Assembly (NCBI GenBank): GCA_021201335.1
Contig: JAJQFD010000023.1
Span: 62,001-126,000, forward strand
Direction of reading: 5' to 3'
From: Bacteroides sp.
Lineage (GTDB): Bacteria; Bacteroidota; Bacteroidia; Bacteroidales; Bacteroidaceae
DNA: 64,000 nucleotides
The notes beneath the pieces are model-generated. The model was not told the origin of the DNA, made no database searches, and was given only the letters and a program-made list of their open reading frames with translations. Position numbers and translations under genes: made by a program. Of this stretch, positions 9,992 through 19,452 are shown in pieces (the stretch's first letter is position 1; every line of letters starts with the position of its first letter).

Positions 9992-11050
9992 CTATTTATC
10001 CAGAACTAGCATGGCATCCCCGTAGGTTCCAAAGCGATAATCTTCTTTTATGGCCACGTTATAAGCATCCATAATCAAATCATAACCACCAAATGCAGCA
10101 ACCAGCATCAGTAAAGTAGAAAGCGGCATGTGGAAATTGGAAATTAAACTATCGGCAACCGTGAATTCATAAGGTGGGAAAATGAACTTATTCGTCCATC
10201 CTTCATAAGGTTTCAGGTGACCATCTGTACTTACCGTACTTTCAATTGCCCGCATTACAGTAGTACCTACAGCACATACGCTTTTACCCATATCTTTGGC
10301 ATTGTTGACCATATTCACAGCTTCTTCAGAAACAACCATTTGTTCAGAGTCCATTTTATACTTGGTCAAATCTTCCACATCAATATCTCGGAAATTACCT
10401 AAACCAGCATGAAGAGTTATGTAAGCAAAATCAATTCCCTTTATCTCCAATCGCTTCAACAACTCACGACTAAAATGCAGACTGGCAGTAGGGGCGGTTA
10501 CAGCACCTTCATTTTTGGCAAAGATAGACTGAAAACGTTCAGCATCATCTTCTTCAACTTCCCGGTTCACTATCATCTTAGGCAGCGGAGTTTCTCCTAA
10601 TGCATATAACGCTTTTTTAAATTCTTCGTGCGGACCGTCATAAAGAAATCTCAGTGTACGTCCACGGGAAGTGGTATTGTCAATTACTTCGGCTACCATT
10701 GAATCATCTTCGCCAAAGTATAGTTTATTTCCGATTCTTATCTTACGGGCCGGATCAACCAATACATCCCATAAGCGGAGTTCTTCGTTTAACTCACGTA
10801 ATAAAAATACTTCAATCCGCGCACCCGTTTTCTCTTTGTTTCCATACAAACGGGCGGGAAATACTTTTGTATCGTTAAAAACAAACAGATCTTTATCATC
10901 AAAATAATTCAGCACATCTTTAAAAACGCGATGTTCAATCTCGCCAGTTTTCTTATGTACCACCATCAAACGCGATTCGTCCCTGTACTTTGTGGGGTGC
11001 AAAGCTATTTTTTCCTCGGGCAACTTGAATTTGAATTGTGAAAGTTTCAT
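9992..11050 (-). CDS. queA: S-adenosylmethionine:tRNA ribosyltransferase-isomerase
   Basis: A 352-aa enzyme that transfers and isomerises the ribose of SAM onto preQ1-modified tRNA, giving epoxyqueuosine at the wobble position. Family hallmarks are visible: the N-terminal [54 protein letters not shown], and the C-terminal [11 protein letters not shown] with [14 protein letters not shown]. Length fits the family. It is followed 12 bp later by folK and preceded 26 bp by truB, so two tRNA-modification genes are adjacent in one operon. Confidence 0.96.
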   Translation of the reverse strand: MKLSQFKFKLPEEKIALHPTKYRDESRLMVVHKKTGEIEHRVFKDVLNYFDDKDLFVFNDTKVFPARLYGNKEKTGARIEVFLLRELNEELRLWDVLVDPARKIRIGNKLYFGEDDSMVAEVIDNTTSRGRTLRFLYDGPHEEFKKALYALGETPLPKMIVNREVEEDDAERFQSIFAKNEGAVTAPTASLHFSRELLKRLEIKGIDFAYITLHAGLGNFRDIDVEDLTKYKMDSEQMVVSEEAVNMVNNAKDMGKSVCAVGTTVMRAIESTVSTDGHLKPYEGWTNKFIFPPYEFTVADSLISNFHMPLSTLLMLVAAFGGYDLIMDAYNVAIKEDYRFGTYGDAMLVLDK

Positions 11051-11076
11051 CTTCTTACTCTTAATATATTAGTTTT

Positions 11077-11778
11077 TTAATGTATTTCTTCTATCTTTTG
11101 TTCATCAAGCCATGCGGGAAAGTTGTTTACTTCCATGCAATTGCTGAGTGTTATATCTCCTACGCGGGTACGAATTAACCCGGTTAGGTGTGCACCGCTA
11201 TGCAATGTCAGACCAATATCCCGTGCCAACGCCCGGATATAAGTACCCTTACTGCATACCACTCTTATTTTAATCTCCGGTAAATTACATTCCAACAGTT
11301 CTATCTCATCAATAACTAGAAGTTTTGGTTTAAGTTCTACATTTTTCCCTTTTCGTGCCAGGTCATAGGCTCTTTTCCCTTCAATCTTACAAGCTGAAAA
11401 AGCAGGTGGAATTTGTTGAATTTCTCCTACAAATTTCTTTAAAGTCTCTTCCACTAGCTCACAGGTAATATGATCGGTCGGATAGGTAGTGTCTATTTCA
11501 TGTTCAAGGTCAAACGATGGTGTAGTAGCTCCCAGCTGAAGAGTAGCTATATACTCTTTTGTTTGGTACTGGAATTCTTCAATACGTTTGGTTGCCTTTC
11601 CGGTACATATGATCATTACACCTGTCGCTAATGGATCAAGGGTGCCCGCATGGCCTACTTTTAGTTTTTTTACACCCACTTTTCTACACAAATGATAGCG
11701 GATATGGTTTACCAGTTTAAAGGATGTCCACTGTAACGGCTTATCAAAATAAAGAATCTCCCCTGCCTTAAAATCCAT
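11077..11778 (-). CDS. truB: tRNA pseudouridine-55 synthase B
   Basis: A 233-aa enzyme that isomerises U55 in the T-psi-C loop of tRNA. The catalytic motif is clear: VGHAGTLDPLATGVM, with the nucleophilic Asp in GTLDP. The later segments PPAFSACKIEGKRAYDLAR and CSKGTYIRALARDIG are also conserved in TruB. It is shorter than the E. coli enzyme, as is common in Bacteroidota, where the C-terminal PUA-like part is small. It lies 9 bp after uppP in the same operon. Confidence 0.96.
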   Translation of the reverse strand: MDFKAGEILYFDKPLQWTSFKLVNHIRYHLCRKVGVKKLKVGHAGTLDPLATGVMIICTGKATKRIEEFQYQTKEYIATLQLGATTPSFDLEHEIDTTYPTDHITCELVEETLKKFVGEIQQIPPAFSACKIEGKRAYDLARKGKNVELKPKLLVIDEIELLECNLPEIKIRVVCSKGTYIRALARDIGLTLHSGAHLTGLIRTRVGDITLSNCMEVNNFPAWLDEQKIEEIH

Positions 11779-11787
11779 CCTCAGTTA

Positions 11788-12579
11788 TTAAATCAATGAA
11801 TAAACAATGGTTACAACCCCAGCGATGCAGCAATAAATAGCAAAGTAAACAAGCTTACCTTTCTTTACAATATTAATCATCCAACGACATGCTATACAAC
11901 CGGAAACAAAAGCCGCCAAAAAACCGATAAGTAGTGAAACAGCCGGGATACCAGAAGCCGCCGGACTGAAATCTCCTTTTATCAGATCCAGAAAAGCTTC
12001 TCCTAAAATGGGTATTAACACCATTAAGAAGGAAAACTGAGCCAGACTTTCTTTTTTATTCCCCAACAACAAACCGGTTGCAATTGTAGAACCAGAACGG
12101 GATAATCCGGGAAGTACCGCACAGGCTTGGGCTATACCTATAATAAATGCGTCACGCATTGAAATTTTTTCTTTTTGCTTTGGTTTGAAATAATAAGAAA
12201 AAGCAAGTAATGCTGCCGTTACAAGCAACATACAACCTACTACTAATAATCCTTCACCAAAAATAGCAGCTACTTCGTCTTTAAAGAATACACCTACAAT
12301 ACCCACCGGAATCATAGAAACCAGAATGTTAGCCACATACCGTGTTTCGTCATTCCACTGGAATTTAAAGACTCCTTTCACCAGCCATTCTACTTCTTTC
12401 CAGAGAATGACAAGGGTACTTAATACTGTTGCAGCATGAACTGCAATAGCAAAGGTTAAGTTTTCTTCTTTTAAACCAAACAAAGCAGAACCAATGGCCA
12501 GATGTCCGCTGCTACTTACCGGAAGATATTCCGTAAAACCCTGGATCAAGCCCAAGATCAATGCCTCAAACCACTCCAT
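11788..12579 (-). CDS. uppP: Undecaprenyl-diphosphatase
   Basis: A 263-aa integral membrane enzyme of the BacA/UppP family that dephosphorylates undecaprenyl pyrophosphate, recycling the lipid carrier for peptidoglycan and surface glycans. The two signature regions are present: [20 protein letters not shown] near the N-terminus and [11 protein letters not shown] in the middle, which together build the active site. About seven hydrophobic helices can be seen. It lies 2 bp after the DUF3098 gene and 9 bp before truB, so it is cotranscribed. Confidence 0.96.
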   Translation of the reverse strand: MEWFEALILGLIQGFTEYLPVSSSGHLAIGSALFGLKEENLTFAIAVHAATVLSTLVILWKEVEWLVKGVFKFQWNDETRYVANILVSMIPVGIVGVFFKDEVAAIFGEGLLVVGCMLLVTAALLAFSYYFKPKQKEKISMRDAFIIGIAQACAVLPGLSRSGSTIATGLLLGNKKESLAQFSFLMVLIPILGEAFLDLIKGDFSPAASGIPAVSLLIGFLAAFVSGCIACRWMINIVKKGKLVYFAIYCCIAGVVTIVYSLI

Positions 12580-12581
12580 TC

Positions 12582-12815
12582 TTATTTCTGGCTTTTAGGT
12601 TTACGCATAATAGCATAAATCATGGAAATAAAACCCAAAAAGCATATTACGGGAGCCACCTTGATTCTGCGCACACTGAAAATATCCGGTTCAAAAGCAG
12701 TTTCTGTAGTTGCAGGTCCTGTCATCAGTACAAAACCCAATATAACAACTGCCATACCGATAGCCAACAAAATAAAGTTGACCTTATCGAAAGCAAATTT
12801 CTGTCTGTCCTCCAT
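12582..12815 (-). CDS. DUF3098 small membrane protein
   Basis: A 77-aa protein with two membrane helices (about 11-31 and 50-68) joined by a short loop containing TEPD-like polar residues. Sequence and position, directly between ftsX and uppP, match the DUF3098 family of Bacteroidota. Its function is unknown; the constant pairing with FtsX suggests a role near the cell-envelope or division machinery, but that is inference from synteny only. It ends 2 bp before uppP. Confidence 0.85.
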   Translation of the reverse strand: MEDRQKFAFDKVNFILLAIGMAVVILGFVLMTGPATTETAFEPDIFSVRRIKVAPVICFLGFISMIYAIMRKPKSQK

Positions 12816-12838
12816 TCTATTTATATTCGTTTTATTAT

Positions 12839-13720
12839 TTAAACTGCGTAAAGCGCGTCATTTTTCATTCTCAAATATCTGTTTACTGAAAAATAAGCAC
12901 ATGTATAAGTGATAATAATGCCAAATGCCATTACGGCAACAATTACAAGCAGCATGATTTCGGGAGTTACTACCCTGATTAAATCAGGGAAATAGAGAAT
13001 TAACCAATAGGCTGCCCCTACCAGTATCATATTTGCAAATAAAGCTGCTATAACTCCAATCCAGAAATTACGTACCAGGAAGGGCCGACGAATAAAGCCC
13101 CAGCTTGCTCCTACCAGTTTCATTGTATGAATAAGAAAACGTTTGGCATATACGGCTAATTTGATTGTATTATTAATCAATGCAAAAGAAATAAATGCCA
13201 GAATCCCTGCAAGTATAAGCAGGATAATACTGATATTACGAATATTATCATTGACTGCATTGATTAATTCTTTCTGGTAAAGTATTTCTCCGACATTCGA
13301 TTCCCGTTTAATAACTCTTTCAACCACGGCAATACTATCAGGATTAGCATAATGGGAATTTAATTTTATTTCTATCGAAGCCTTAAAAGGATTGTACCCC
13401 AGGAATTCCTGAGGGTCTGTTCCCATTGCTTCTGTTTGTTCGCGTAAAGCCTGTTGCTTGGATATGTAAGTAGATTCTTTCACAAAAGGTTCCCGTTCCA
13501 GTTTTTTCTGAAGGATCATGATATCTGCCTCCTTCATATCATCGTTAATCAGAATAGAAAAAGTAAAGTTCTCCCTGACAAAAATAGAGAGGTTTCCAGC
13601 ACCCAGAATGAAAAACACCACCAGCCCCAGCAATAATAATACTAGCATCGTACTGATAGTCGACGTAATAAACTGCATATCGAAATATGACGGCGTACTA
13701 TGTGATTTCGGTTTTTTCAT
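12839..13720 (-). CDS. ftsX: Cell-division ABC-type permease FtsX
   Basis: A 293-aa membrane protein with the FtsX layout: a cytoplasmic N-terminus, a first helix (about 20-42), an extracellular domain (about 43-165) and three C-terminal helices (about 170-285) carrying the KLVGASWGFIRRPFLVRNF loop that contacts FtsE. With FtsE it controls peptidoglycan hydrolases at the septum. No ftsE is in this window. The start codon overlaps the stop of the upstream methyltransferase (ATGA), so the two are translationally coupled. Confidence 0.93.
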   Translation of the reverse strand: MKKPKSHSTPSYFDMQFITSTISTMLVLLLLGLVVFFILGAGNLSIFVRENFTFSILINDDMKEADIMILQKKLEREPFVKESTYISKQQALREQTEAMGTDPQEFLGYNPFKASIEIKLNSHYANPDSIAVVERVIKRESNVGEILYQKELINAVNDNIRNISIILLILAGILAFISFALINNTIKLAVYAKRFLIHTMKLVGASWGFIRRPFLVRNFWIGVIAALFANMILVGAAYWLILYFPDLIRVVTPEIMLLVIVAVMAFGIIITYTCAYFSVNRYLRMKNDALYAV

Positions 13721-14622
13721 TTTGTTTTCTTTCTGAATATGTAAATCATAGAACTACTTTTCTCTTTTTTGGCTAACGCACTGAACCAGGCCATTGTGCC
13801 CGTATACAAACCTTTGATGAAAGAACAATGACTGCCTCTGTACTTTTCACTTAACATCGAAACATAAAATGCATCAAAAGGCATGGGATAACGTTCGGCC
13901 ATAATAAAACCATGCCGGGCAGCCAGTTTATGAATAGTAGCAGGTGTAAAATGCCATAAATGTCGGGGTACATCGTAAGCTGCCCATTGAGCACCATACT
14001 TTTTGGCATCATACGATGCCCGATTAGGAACAGCTACTATCAGAATACCTTTTGAAGTCAGAATTCTGTAAAGATTATCCCAAAGTTTCTTCAGCTCTTC
14101 AATATGCTCCATTACATGCCACAAAGTAATCACATCAAAAGATTCTTCCGGATATGATTTCAATGCAGATTCCGGTTTTACCTCAAGTCCAAACTTATTG
14201 AGTGCATACGCCCGGGCATCGGCATTTTTTTCAACAGCTTCCACTTCCCAGTTTTTGCGCCGTTTCATTGCATTGGCAAAATAACCGGTACCTGTTCCAA
14301 TATCCAACAACCGTCCGGATGAACGATGCGATTCCCGGATTACCAGACGAACTTTTCGCCTTAGCATGTGCTTACGTACCTGATGATAAACGGAGTTAAT
14401 AATTCCTTTGTTCGTATCGGAATGTGAAATATAGTTGGAGCTTTGATAATATTTATCAATAGATGTTCCCGAAGGGAAACCTTGGGTAAATGTAAATCCA
14501 CAATCTTCGCAGGCAAATAACTCAAACTGTTCATTAGATGCAGAAAAGTCGGTACAAGTAAGTGTATGCTTTATTCGACGACGGCGACAAAGAGGACAGG
14601 ATTTGAAGAAGAGTTTATTCAT
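13717..14622 (-). CDS. Class I SAM-dependent methyltransferase with N-terminal zinc ribbon
   Basis: A 301-aa cytoplasmic protein. Residues 9-45 hold two Cys-x2-Cys pairs (CPLC and CEDC), a likely zinc ribbon. A Rossmann methyltransferase domain follows, with the SAM-binding motif LLDIGTGTGYFA near residue 105 and VITLWHVMEHIEE further on. The layout resembles methyltransferases that act on sugars or lipids (Methyltransf_23 type), but the substrate cannot be told. It is the first gene of the ftsX-to-folK operon and its TGA stop is used here in coupling with ftsX, showing that UGA is a normal stop in this genome. Confidence 0.85.
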   Translation of the reverse strand: MNKLFFKSCPLCRRRRIKHTLTCTDFSASNEQFELFACEDCGFTFTQGFPSGTSIDKYYQSSNYISHSDTNKGIINSVYHQVRKHMLRRKVRLVIRESHRSSGRLLDIGTGTGYFANAMKRRKNWEVEAVEKNADARAYALNKFGLEVKPESALKSYPEESFDVITLWHVMEHIEELKKLWDNLYRILTSKGILIVAVPNRASYDAKKYGAQWAAYDVPRHLWHFTPATIHKLAARHGFIMAERYPMPFDAFYVSMLSEKYRGSHCSFIKGLYTGTMAWFSALAKKEKSSSMIYIFRKKTK

Positions 14623-14743
14623 CTGTTTTGATAAATCTGAATCGTTTCAAAATATAAGAGCACACTTTACCCAAATTTGGTGCAAAGTAACAAATAAAAT
14701 GTGATGATAAAGTTTTTCTTTAAGGTCTTTTAATAATATAATA

Positions 14744-14775
14744 TTGTAAAAGATAAATAAATATCCCTACATTTG
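14744..14775 (+). promoter_or_regulatory. Putative promoter of the PspC gene
   Basis: TACATTTG at 14768-14775 matches the Bacteroidota -7 box TAnnTTTG, and a TTG at 14744-14746 lies 21 bp upstream where the -33 element is expected. The -7 box ends 26 bp before the ATG of the PspC gene. Confidence 0.5.
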
Positions 14776-14801
14776 TCCAGAACTTTTAAAGCAAAAACGA
14801 T

Positions 14802-14987
14802 ATGAGTAGTAGAAGACTGACGAAATCAAGTAATAAAGTAATAGCTGGTGTTTGCGGCGGACTTGCCGAATACCTAGGTCTTGATTATACCCTCACCCAA
14901 TTGCTCTACGCATTACTCACCCTTTTCACTGCTTTCGCAGGAGTCATTATCTACATTATCTTATGGATTATCATGCCGGAAAATTAA
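14802..14987 (+). CDS. PspC-domain membrane protein
   Basis: A 61-aa protein consisting of a PspC domain alone: a basic start (MSSRRLTKSSNK), the family core VIAGVCGGLAEYLGLD, then a hydrophobic helix (about 33-58) ending ILWIIMPEN. In proteobacteria PspC is part of the phage-shock membrane-stress response; the single-domain forms common in Bacteroidota have no defined role. It stands alone, divergent from the methyltransferase operon, with its own promoter match and a terminator hairpin downstream. Confidence 0.92.
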   Translation: MSSRRLTKSSNKVIAGVCGGLAEYLGLDYTLTQLLYALLTLFTAFAGVIIYIILWIIMPEN

Positions 14988-15062
14988 AAGCGCTTTATAC
15001 CTTCATTGTTACAGTATTTTTTTTAAATATCCTAACCAGAGACCTCTTTCGAGGTTAAATTT

Positions 15063-15097
15063 AGCGCTTTCTTCTTTCGGAGAATAGCGCTTTTTTT
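15063..15097 (+). terminator. Rho-independent terminator after PspC
   Basis: AGCGCT plus TTCT pairs with AGAA and AGCGCT across a short loop containing TTCGG, with one bulged base, followed by seven T. It lies 75 bp after the PspC stop and nothing else on the plus strand needs it. A weaker hairpin (ACCTC-TTTC-GAGGT) precedes it. Confidence 0.75.
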
Positions 15098-15217
15098 ATG
15101 GCGGTTAAAGATACTTTTTATAATGCGGAAAGATGCCACCTATTATGAAAGTTATCACGCAGGAAATCATACCCGCACTAAATATATAGATATTAAGTTA
15201 CATAATCTCTCCTTTAC

Positions 15218-15820
15218 TCATCTCTCCTCAATATCTGCAAAATGATCATTATCTGGATCATTATTCCATTCATATTCTATATCTTCTGCTATTTTATAGG
15301 CAGTCTCAATGTCTAAAATGTCGCTGATAAACCCCAAAGTCATATCCATGCCTGCACTAATCCCTGAAGAAGTATAATATTTCCCGTCAGCTGTCCATCT
15401 TGCTTTCCTTCTCCATTTTACTTCCTTTCGGGTAGATACAACCCAATTAAATGCTCTTTTATTGGAGGTAGCAATTTTCCCATCCAGTAAGTTTGTCTTT
15501 GCTAATAATGCACTCCCAGTGCAAACTGTCAAGGTATATTTAGACTGATTAGATAAAAGAGTTATCCAATCAATCAGTTCTCTATTATTTATTTCTTTTC
15601 GAGTTCTTTTACCGCCAGGAATTAGTAATATATCAATTTCTTCATGGAAGTTATAAAGTTCTTTCGTCCATATATTAACTCCTTGTGTACTGGTTTTTAT
15701 ACCACCATCTAACGAATAATAATCGATTTCGAAATATTCAGGAAGTCGTCCCAGAATTTCAACTGGACCGAATGTATCTAAAGTTTCAAAATCATTAAAT
15801 AATACAACTATTACTTTCAT
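15218..15820 (-). CDS. DJ-1/PfpI family protein
   Basis: A 200-aa cytoplasmic protein of the DJ-1/PfpI (class I glutamine amidotransferase-like) fold. It opens KVIVVLFNDFETLDTFGPVE, with the Glu that lies near the active site in this family, and carries the nucleophile elbow LTVCTGSALLA with the reactive Cys. The segment TSNKRAFNWV and the late SSGISAGMDM resemble isonitrile-hydratase-like and ThiJ-like members rather than the peptidase PfpI. The exact reaction is unknown. It is a single gene with a possible promoter box 128 bp upstream. Confidence 0.87.
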   Translation of the reverse strand: MKVIVVLFNDFETLDTFGPVEILGRLPEYFEIDYYSLDGGIKTSTQGVNIWTKELYNFHEEIDILLIPGGKRTRKEINNRELIDWITLLSNQSKYTLTVCTGSALLAKTNLLDGKIATSNKRAFNWVVSTRKEVKWRRKARWTADGKYYTSSGISAGMDMTLGFISDILDIETAYKIAEDIEYEWNNDPDNDHFADIEER

Positions 15821-15947
15821 AATATAAAATCTTAATTCCGATTTTCCAGTTTATCAAGAAGCTATAACTAACTCTGAGTCGCTTTACGAGACAGAAAAGT
15901 AATTATAAAATCAATCTGTTCTTTTTATAATAATCATTCATTTCTTC

Positions 15948-15955
15948 CAAATATA
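15948..15955 (-). promoter_or_regulatory. Possible -7 promoter box for the DJ-1 gene
   Basis: The minus strand reads TATATTTG, a match to TAnnTTTG, but in very AT-rich DNA and 128 bp upstream of the start, so chance is a real possibility. Confidence 0.3.
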
Positions 15956-16126
15956 TAAAAATAATCTACACACATATATCTACTACCCATTTAAATTCTC
16001 CCTTTTTATCCTTCTCCATTTTCTAACCAAATCAAAAGATAGTATCAATACATTAACTCTCTGTTTGATACTGAAAACTATATACTTTTTATGAATGCGG
16101 ATTGGTAGTCGAAATAGAATGACAGG

Positions 16127-16158
16127 GTATACTTATCCTACTTGTACGATAAGTATAC
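16127..16158 (+). repeat. Perfect 11-bp inverted repeat in empty intergenic DNA
   Basis: GTATACTTATC and GATAAGTATAC flank a 10-nt spacer and are followed on the plus strand by ATTTTTATT. It could be an orphan terminator or a binding site for a dimeric regulator. No plus-strand gene ends nearby. Confidence 0.55.
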
Positions 16159-16580
16159 TCAATTTTTATTGAAAAGCAAGAAAAATACATTTTCCAAACC
16201 GATGTAATAAAGGGACAATGCTACCGGAAGATGATGAAAAACCTAATTCAATTTGCCTCTAATACAACTGGGAATTAGATCAAATCCTACCGCAACTAAA
16301 ACTTAATAGAACTTCTTCTTTGTGATGATCGATGTTTTACATGATCTACTCTCTTAAAAGAATTATCTCGAAAGTATCACTAGTCACATAGTTTCTCTAT
16401 AAGAGCCTGTATATAAGCATATTAATCGAGCTACATTATTGCTTTTTTTTCAGCACACAAGTTACACTAGTCTCATACTTTAATATCACGTTTGTAGCCT
16501 GAAATGTAACGCCATATCTTGTAACCAGAGCTTAACAAAGACATAACAAAAGAAAGAATAACAAAAGTAACTATAACAGT

Positions 16581-16626
16581 TTTCCCTTCCGAATCCTATC
16601 TTATAGGAAAGGATTCAGAAAGGAAA
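16581..16626 (-). terminator. Terminator hairpin of the mannose locus
   Basis: Two 17-nt arms (16581-16597 and 16610-16626) pair around a 12-nt loop. On the minus-strand RNA both imperfect positions are U-G pairs, while on the plus strand they would be C-A mismatches, which shows the hairpin works leftward. It lies 50 bp after the GH29 stop. The U tract is weak. Confidence 0.65.
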
Positions 16627-16676
16627 TATTAATAGGTTTTGAGCTTCGGGATACCTCAGTCTATCAATAAAACAGA

Positions 16677-18065
16677 TTACCTTCTCTCGCAATAAACACC
16701 AAATTCCGCAATGGAAGGTGCTCCGTTTGATTTTAAAATTGTCATACGTACATTATCGCCCCATACCGTATCAAAACGATGAATCTTTATCCGGGTTGAA
16801 CTTGTGCCGGTTCCTTGATACAATGGTTTCCATTCACCATTAACACGATATTCCAGGCGGTACTCCTGAATTCTTCGGTTATCCCTTAAGGTGATTACAA
16901 TCATATTAAAAGGTTGTTCTTTTTGCAAAGATACAGCATAGAACCCCGATTCAGCTTCCGGGTTTGAATTCCAGCATGTACCAAAATTATCGTCGTTCGC
17001 GAAATCCATAATGGCATAGTCATCACTCCAATTACTTTCTGAAGGTTTGAATTTTGCCAAGTTAGAAGAAATTATTGGATCTTCAGGTTTGGCAATAGGT
17101 GCAACCGGACCTTCATGTTTCCATAACTTGCCGATGTCTTTTAGTGCTTTTAATGCATTAGCATCCATCAATCCATCTCTGTTGGGTGCTACGTTTAAAA
17201 TGAAGTTACAAAAAGCTTGTCCCATCGGAATGATGTTGTCATTCACCATCTTCTCGGGAGACTTAACCGGAGTAGTCGGGAAGCTTTCTTTCCAGAACCA
17301 ATTCGCCTGTAAAGGCAAACATGAAAGTGCCGGCAAACGATTGGATTCTTTCGAGATATGCTGGCCTGCTCCCTGCTCATACGATTTAATATCGGTATAG
17401 AACAAAGCTTCGGCTGGGTATTTGGCTGCATTCAAGTCCATTACCAGACAGTTAGGCTGAATGGATTTGATCAACAAGTAAATTTCTTCGAATGGAATCT
17501 CATCGTAAGAGATACGGGACCATGGAGCATCCCATCCGTCGATAATCAAGGCGCTTATTTCACCGTAATTTGTCAATAGCTCCCGCAATTGTTCTTTCAC
17601 CATCTCGACATGTTCCGGTGTTATACAGTTAGGACGTAAACGGGCATGTGTATCAAGAATGGAATAATAAAGCATTATCCCTAATCCCTCAGCACGGAAA
17701 GCATCCACATATTCTTTAACTACATCACGCTTAAAAGGACTGCTCATTACACTGTAATCCGTTGTTTTGGTATCCCAGATACAAAAACCGCTATGATGTT
17801 TTGTTGTTAGACAACCGTATGTCATGTTTGCCGATTTAGCTGCTTTTGCCCATTGTCTGCAATCCATTTTTACGGGATTAAATCTCTCCGGAGAAGCATC
17901 CGGATCGGGCCAGTCCGCATTAAAGAAAGTCGGCATATTGAAATGAATAAACATTCCAAAACGCAAATCAACAAATTCCTGCTGCAACTGCTGCAACGAC
18001 TTAGTTTGAGCAATCGTTAATTGTATTGTAATACAACATAAAATAAATAAAGACAATTTTCTCAT
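16677..18065 (-). CDS. GH29 alpha-L-fucosidase
   Basis: A 462-aa exported enzyme: a signal peptide (to about residue 19), a GH29 catalytic barrel (about 25-335) and a C-terminal discoidin-like (F5/8, CBM32-type) domain (about 340-462). Family landmarks are RFGMFIHF, LTTKHHSGFCIWDT and ALIIDGWDAPW, where the Asp of IIDG is the expected nucleophile. It would remove terminal fucose by a retaining mechanism, most likely in the periplasm. It is the last gene of the operon with three GH92 alpha-mannosidases, which suggests fucosylated host N-glycans, though the linkage cannot be read. It starts 30 bp after the preceding lipoprotein gene. Confidence 0.9.
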   Translation of the reverse strand: MRKLSLFILCCITIQLTIAQTKSLQQLQQEFVDLRFGMFIHFNMPTFFNADWPDPDASPERFNPVKMDCRQWAKAAKSANMTYGCLTTKHHSGFCIWDTKTTDYSVMSSPFKRDVVKEYVDAFRAEGLGIMLYYSILDTHARLRPNCITPEHVEMVKEQLRELLTNYGEISALIIDGWDAPWSRISYDEIPFEEIYLLIKSIQPNCLVMDLNAAKYPAEALFYTDIKSYEQGAGQHISKESNRLPALSCLPLQANWFWKESFPTTPVKSPEKMVNDNIIPMGQAFCNFILNVAPNRDGLMDANALKALKDIGKLWKHEGPVAPIAKPEDPIISSNLAKFKPSESNWSDDYAIMDFANDDNFGTCWNSNPEAESGFYAVSLQKEQPFNMIVITLRDNRRIQEYRLEYRVNGEWKPLYQGTGTSSTRIKIHRFDTVWGDNVRMTILKSNGAPSIAEFGVYCERR

Positions 18066-18095
18066 AGATAGTTTGTTATTAATTTAATTAAATAT

Positions 18096-19415
18096 TTATG
18101 ATTTCTGGCACTTCATCCACATTCCGGATGTTGGACTTAATAAATAAATATAGCCTTGATACATTGCTACATACAGGCCTTCTTCCTCAAACCAGAATTT
18201 CAATAAGTTTGTAAATTTAGCATTCACCGCTTCAATCTCCGCATCATTAAATCCTCCCCAGCCAACAATTCCGGAAGAAGATATTTTGGTAAAAACTATC
18301 CTATCCCTTTCATCGTTTTTCATAATGCTTTCACTCGGATTACTTCCGGGAAAAGCAAGCGTTGAAAAACCATTTGAATTTTGAACCCAGAAAACGAGCG
18401 GACGAGATCTTTTCATGTTATCATCTCCATAACTGGCAAATACTTCAATGGATGCGGAACTGATATTCCCTGTGGAACATTCAATCAAGCTTGATGTTTC
18501 ATCCCAGATTTCCTGGCAAGCAGCTCCTTTAGTTCCGTGAACAGACTCTTTGGCACAGGCCCATTTTGTGTCTATATTATCAAAGGTTGTTACAGCCTCA
18601 TCATTCGAAGTTACAGTCAGGTTTCCGGAATTTACACCACTGACAATTGCTGTTCCATTATTTATTTCGATACTGCTCATAGAGCATCTATCCCCGGTTG
18701 TCATGGTTTTAAACTCTGGTATAGGAGTTTCTAAAATAAACTTGTTACCTTCTTTCTTCAAATTGGAGGTATAAACCTTTGTATGTCCGTATGCATCATT
18801 GTCATTTTCCTTTTCAATCGTTATAACCCTGATTCCTACTTCCAGATTCATATAGTCAACATACGTGGTATAATATGCTACAAATTGATCATTACCATAG
18901 CTAATTACTCCCGGAGTTAAGGATGCATACTCACGAATTTTTTCCAGGAAATCTACTTTTTGTGAGGCGTTTGCCTCCATTACCGCTTTGGTAGTAGGCA
19001 ATAGTATAAATTCCGAGCCGGTGTTTTCACCTTTGCAAACAATTCTTGTTTCTGAAGCTTCCGAAATAATGAAAGTGGTTTCTGAAAGCCCGCTGCCCAG
19101 AAAAGCAAAATGCCCTCCACCCTCAATCGTCAGTTCTGTTTGTCGACCACTGGTTGCAAAAGAAATAGCCGATGTTGTCGGATCTTTCATTTGCTCAGAA
19201 TCCATAATTACTGTTCCATCTTCATTGAACTGGAAATAAAAATTATAATCAGCATAGGATGTCGTCCAACATCCATCCGGAGCATATAACACAGCTTTTA
19301 CAGTAGAAGGTTTCAAACGATCTCCATCCCCATATCCTATATTACTTAGATCCAGTGAGTCACAGCTAAATAAAGCTGTACATAGCACTACTGCTGCGGA
19401 AAATAGTTTTTTCAT
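18096..19415 (-). CDS. DUF4302-like surface lipoprotein
   Basis: A 439-aa lipoprotein with a signal peptide ending at the lipobox LFSC (Cys18). The segment NFYFQFNEDGTVIMDSEQ and the overall length resemble the DUF4302 family of Bacteroidota, which occurs beside SusC/SusD genes and metallopeptidase lipoproteins. The rest is beta-rich and Ser/Thr-rich. No enzyme motif is visible. Its place inside the mannose locus suggests an outer-surface binding protein, but this is inference. The DUF4302 assignment is from sequence resemblance and would need a profile search. Confidence 0.6.
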   Translation of the reverse strand: MKKLFSAAVVLCTALFSCDSLDLSNIGYGDGDRLKPSTVKAVLYAPDGCWTTSYADYNFYFQFNEDGTVIMDSEQMKDPTTSAISFATSGRQTELTIEGGGHFAFLGSGLSETTFIISEASETRIVCKGENTGSEFILLPTTKAVMEANASQKVDFLEKIREYASLTPGVISYGNDQFVAYYTTYVDYMNLEVGIRVITIEKENDNDAYGHTKVYTSNLKKEGNKFILETPIPEFKTMTTGDRCSMSSIEINNGTAIVSGVNSGNLTVTSNDEAVTTFDNIDTKWACAKESVHGTKGAACQEIWDETSSLIECSTGNISSASIEVFASYGDDNMKRSRPLVFWVQNSNGFSTLAFPGSNPSESIMKNDERDRIVFTKISSSGIVGWGGFNDAEIEAVNAKFTNLLKFWFEEEGLYVAMYQGYIYLLSPTSGMWMKCQKS

Positions 19416-19452
19416 AATAACTTATTTTAAAATTAACATTGGGTTTGTTATC

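Larger units (their letters stand above)
15821..16676. other. 856-bp intergenic region, no gene recognised
   Basis: AT-rich and full of stops in all frames. It holds a possible DJ-1 promoter box, an isolated hairpin near 16140 and the terminator of the mannose locus close to the GH29 stop. I see no RNA gene and no recognisable gene remnant in the rest (about 15960-16120 and 16200-16560). Confidence 0.6.
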
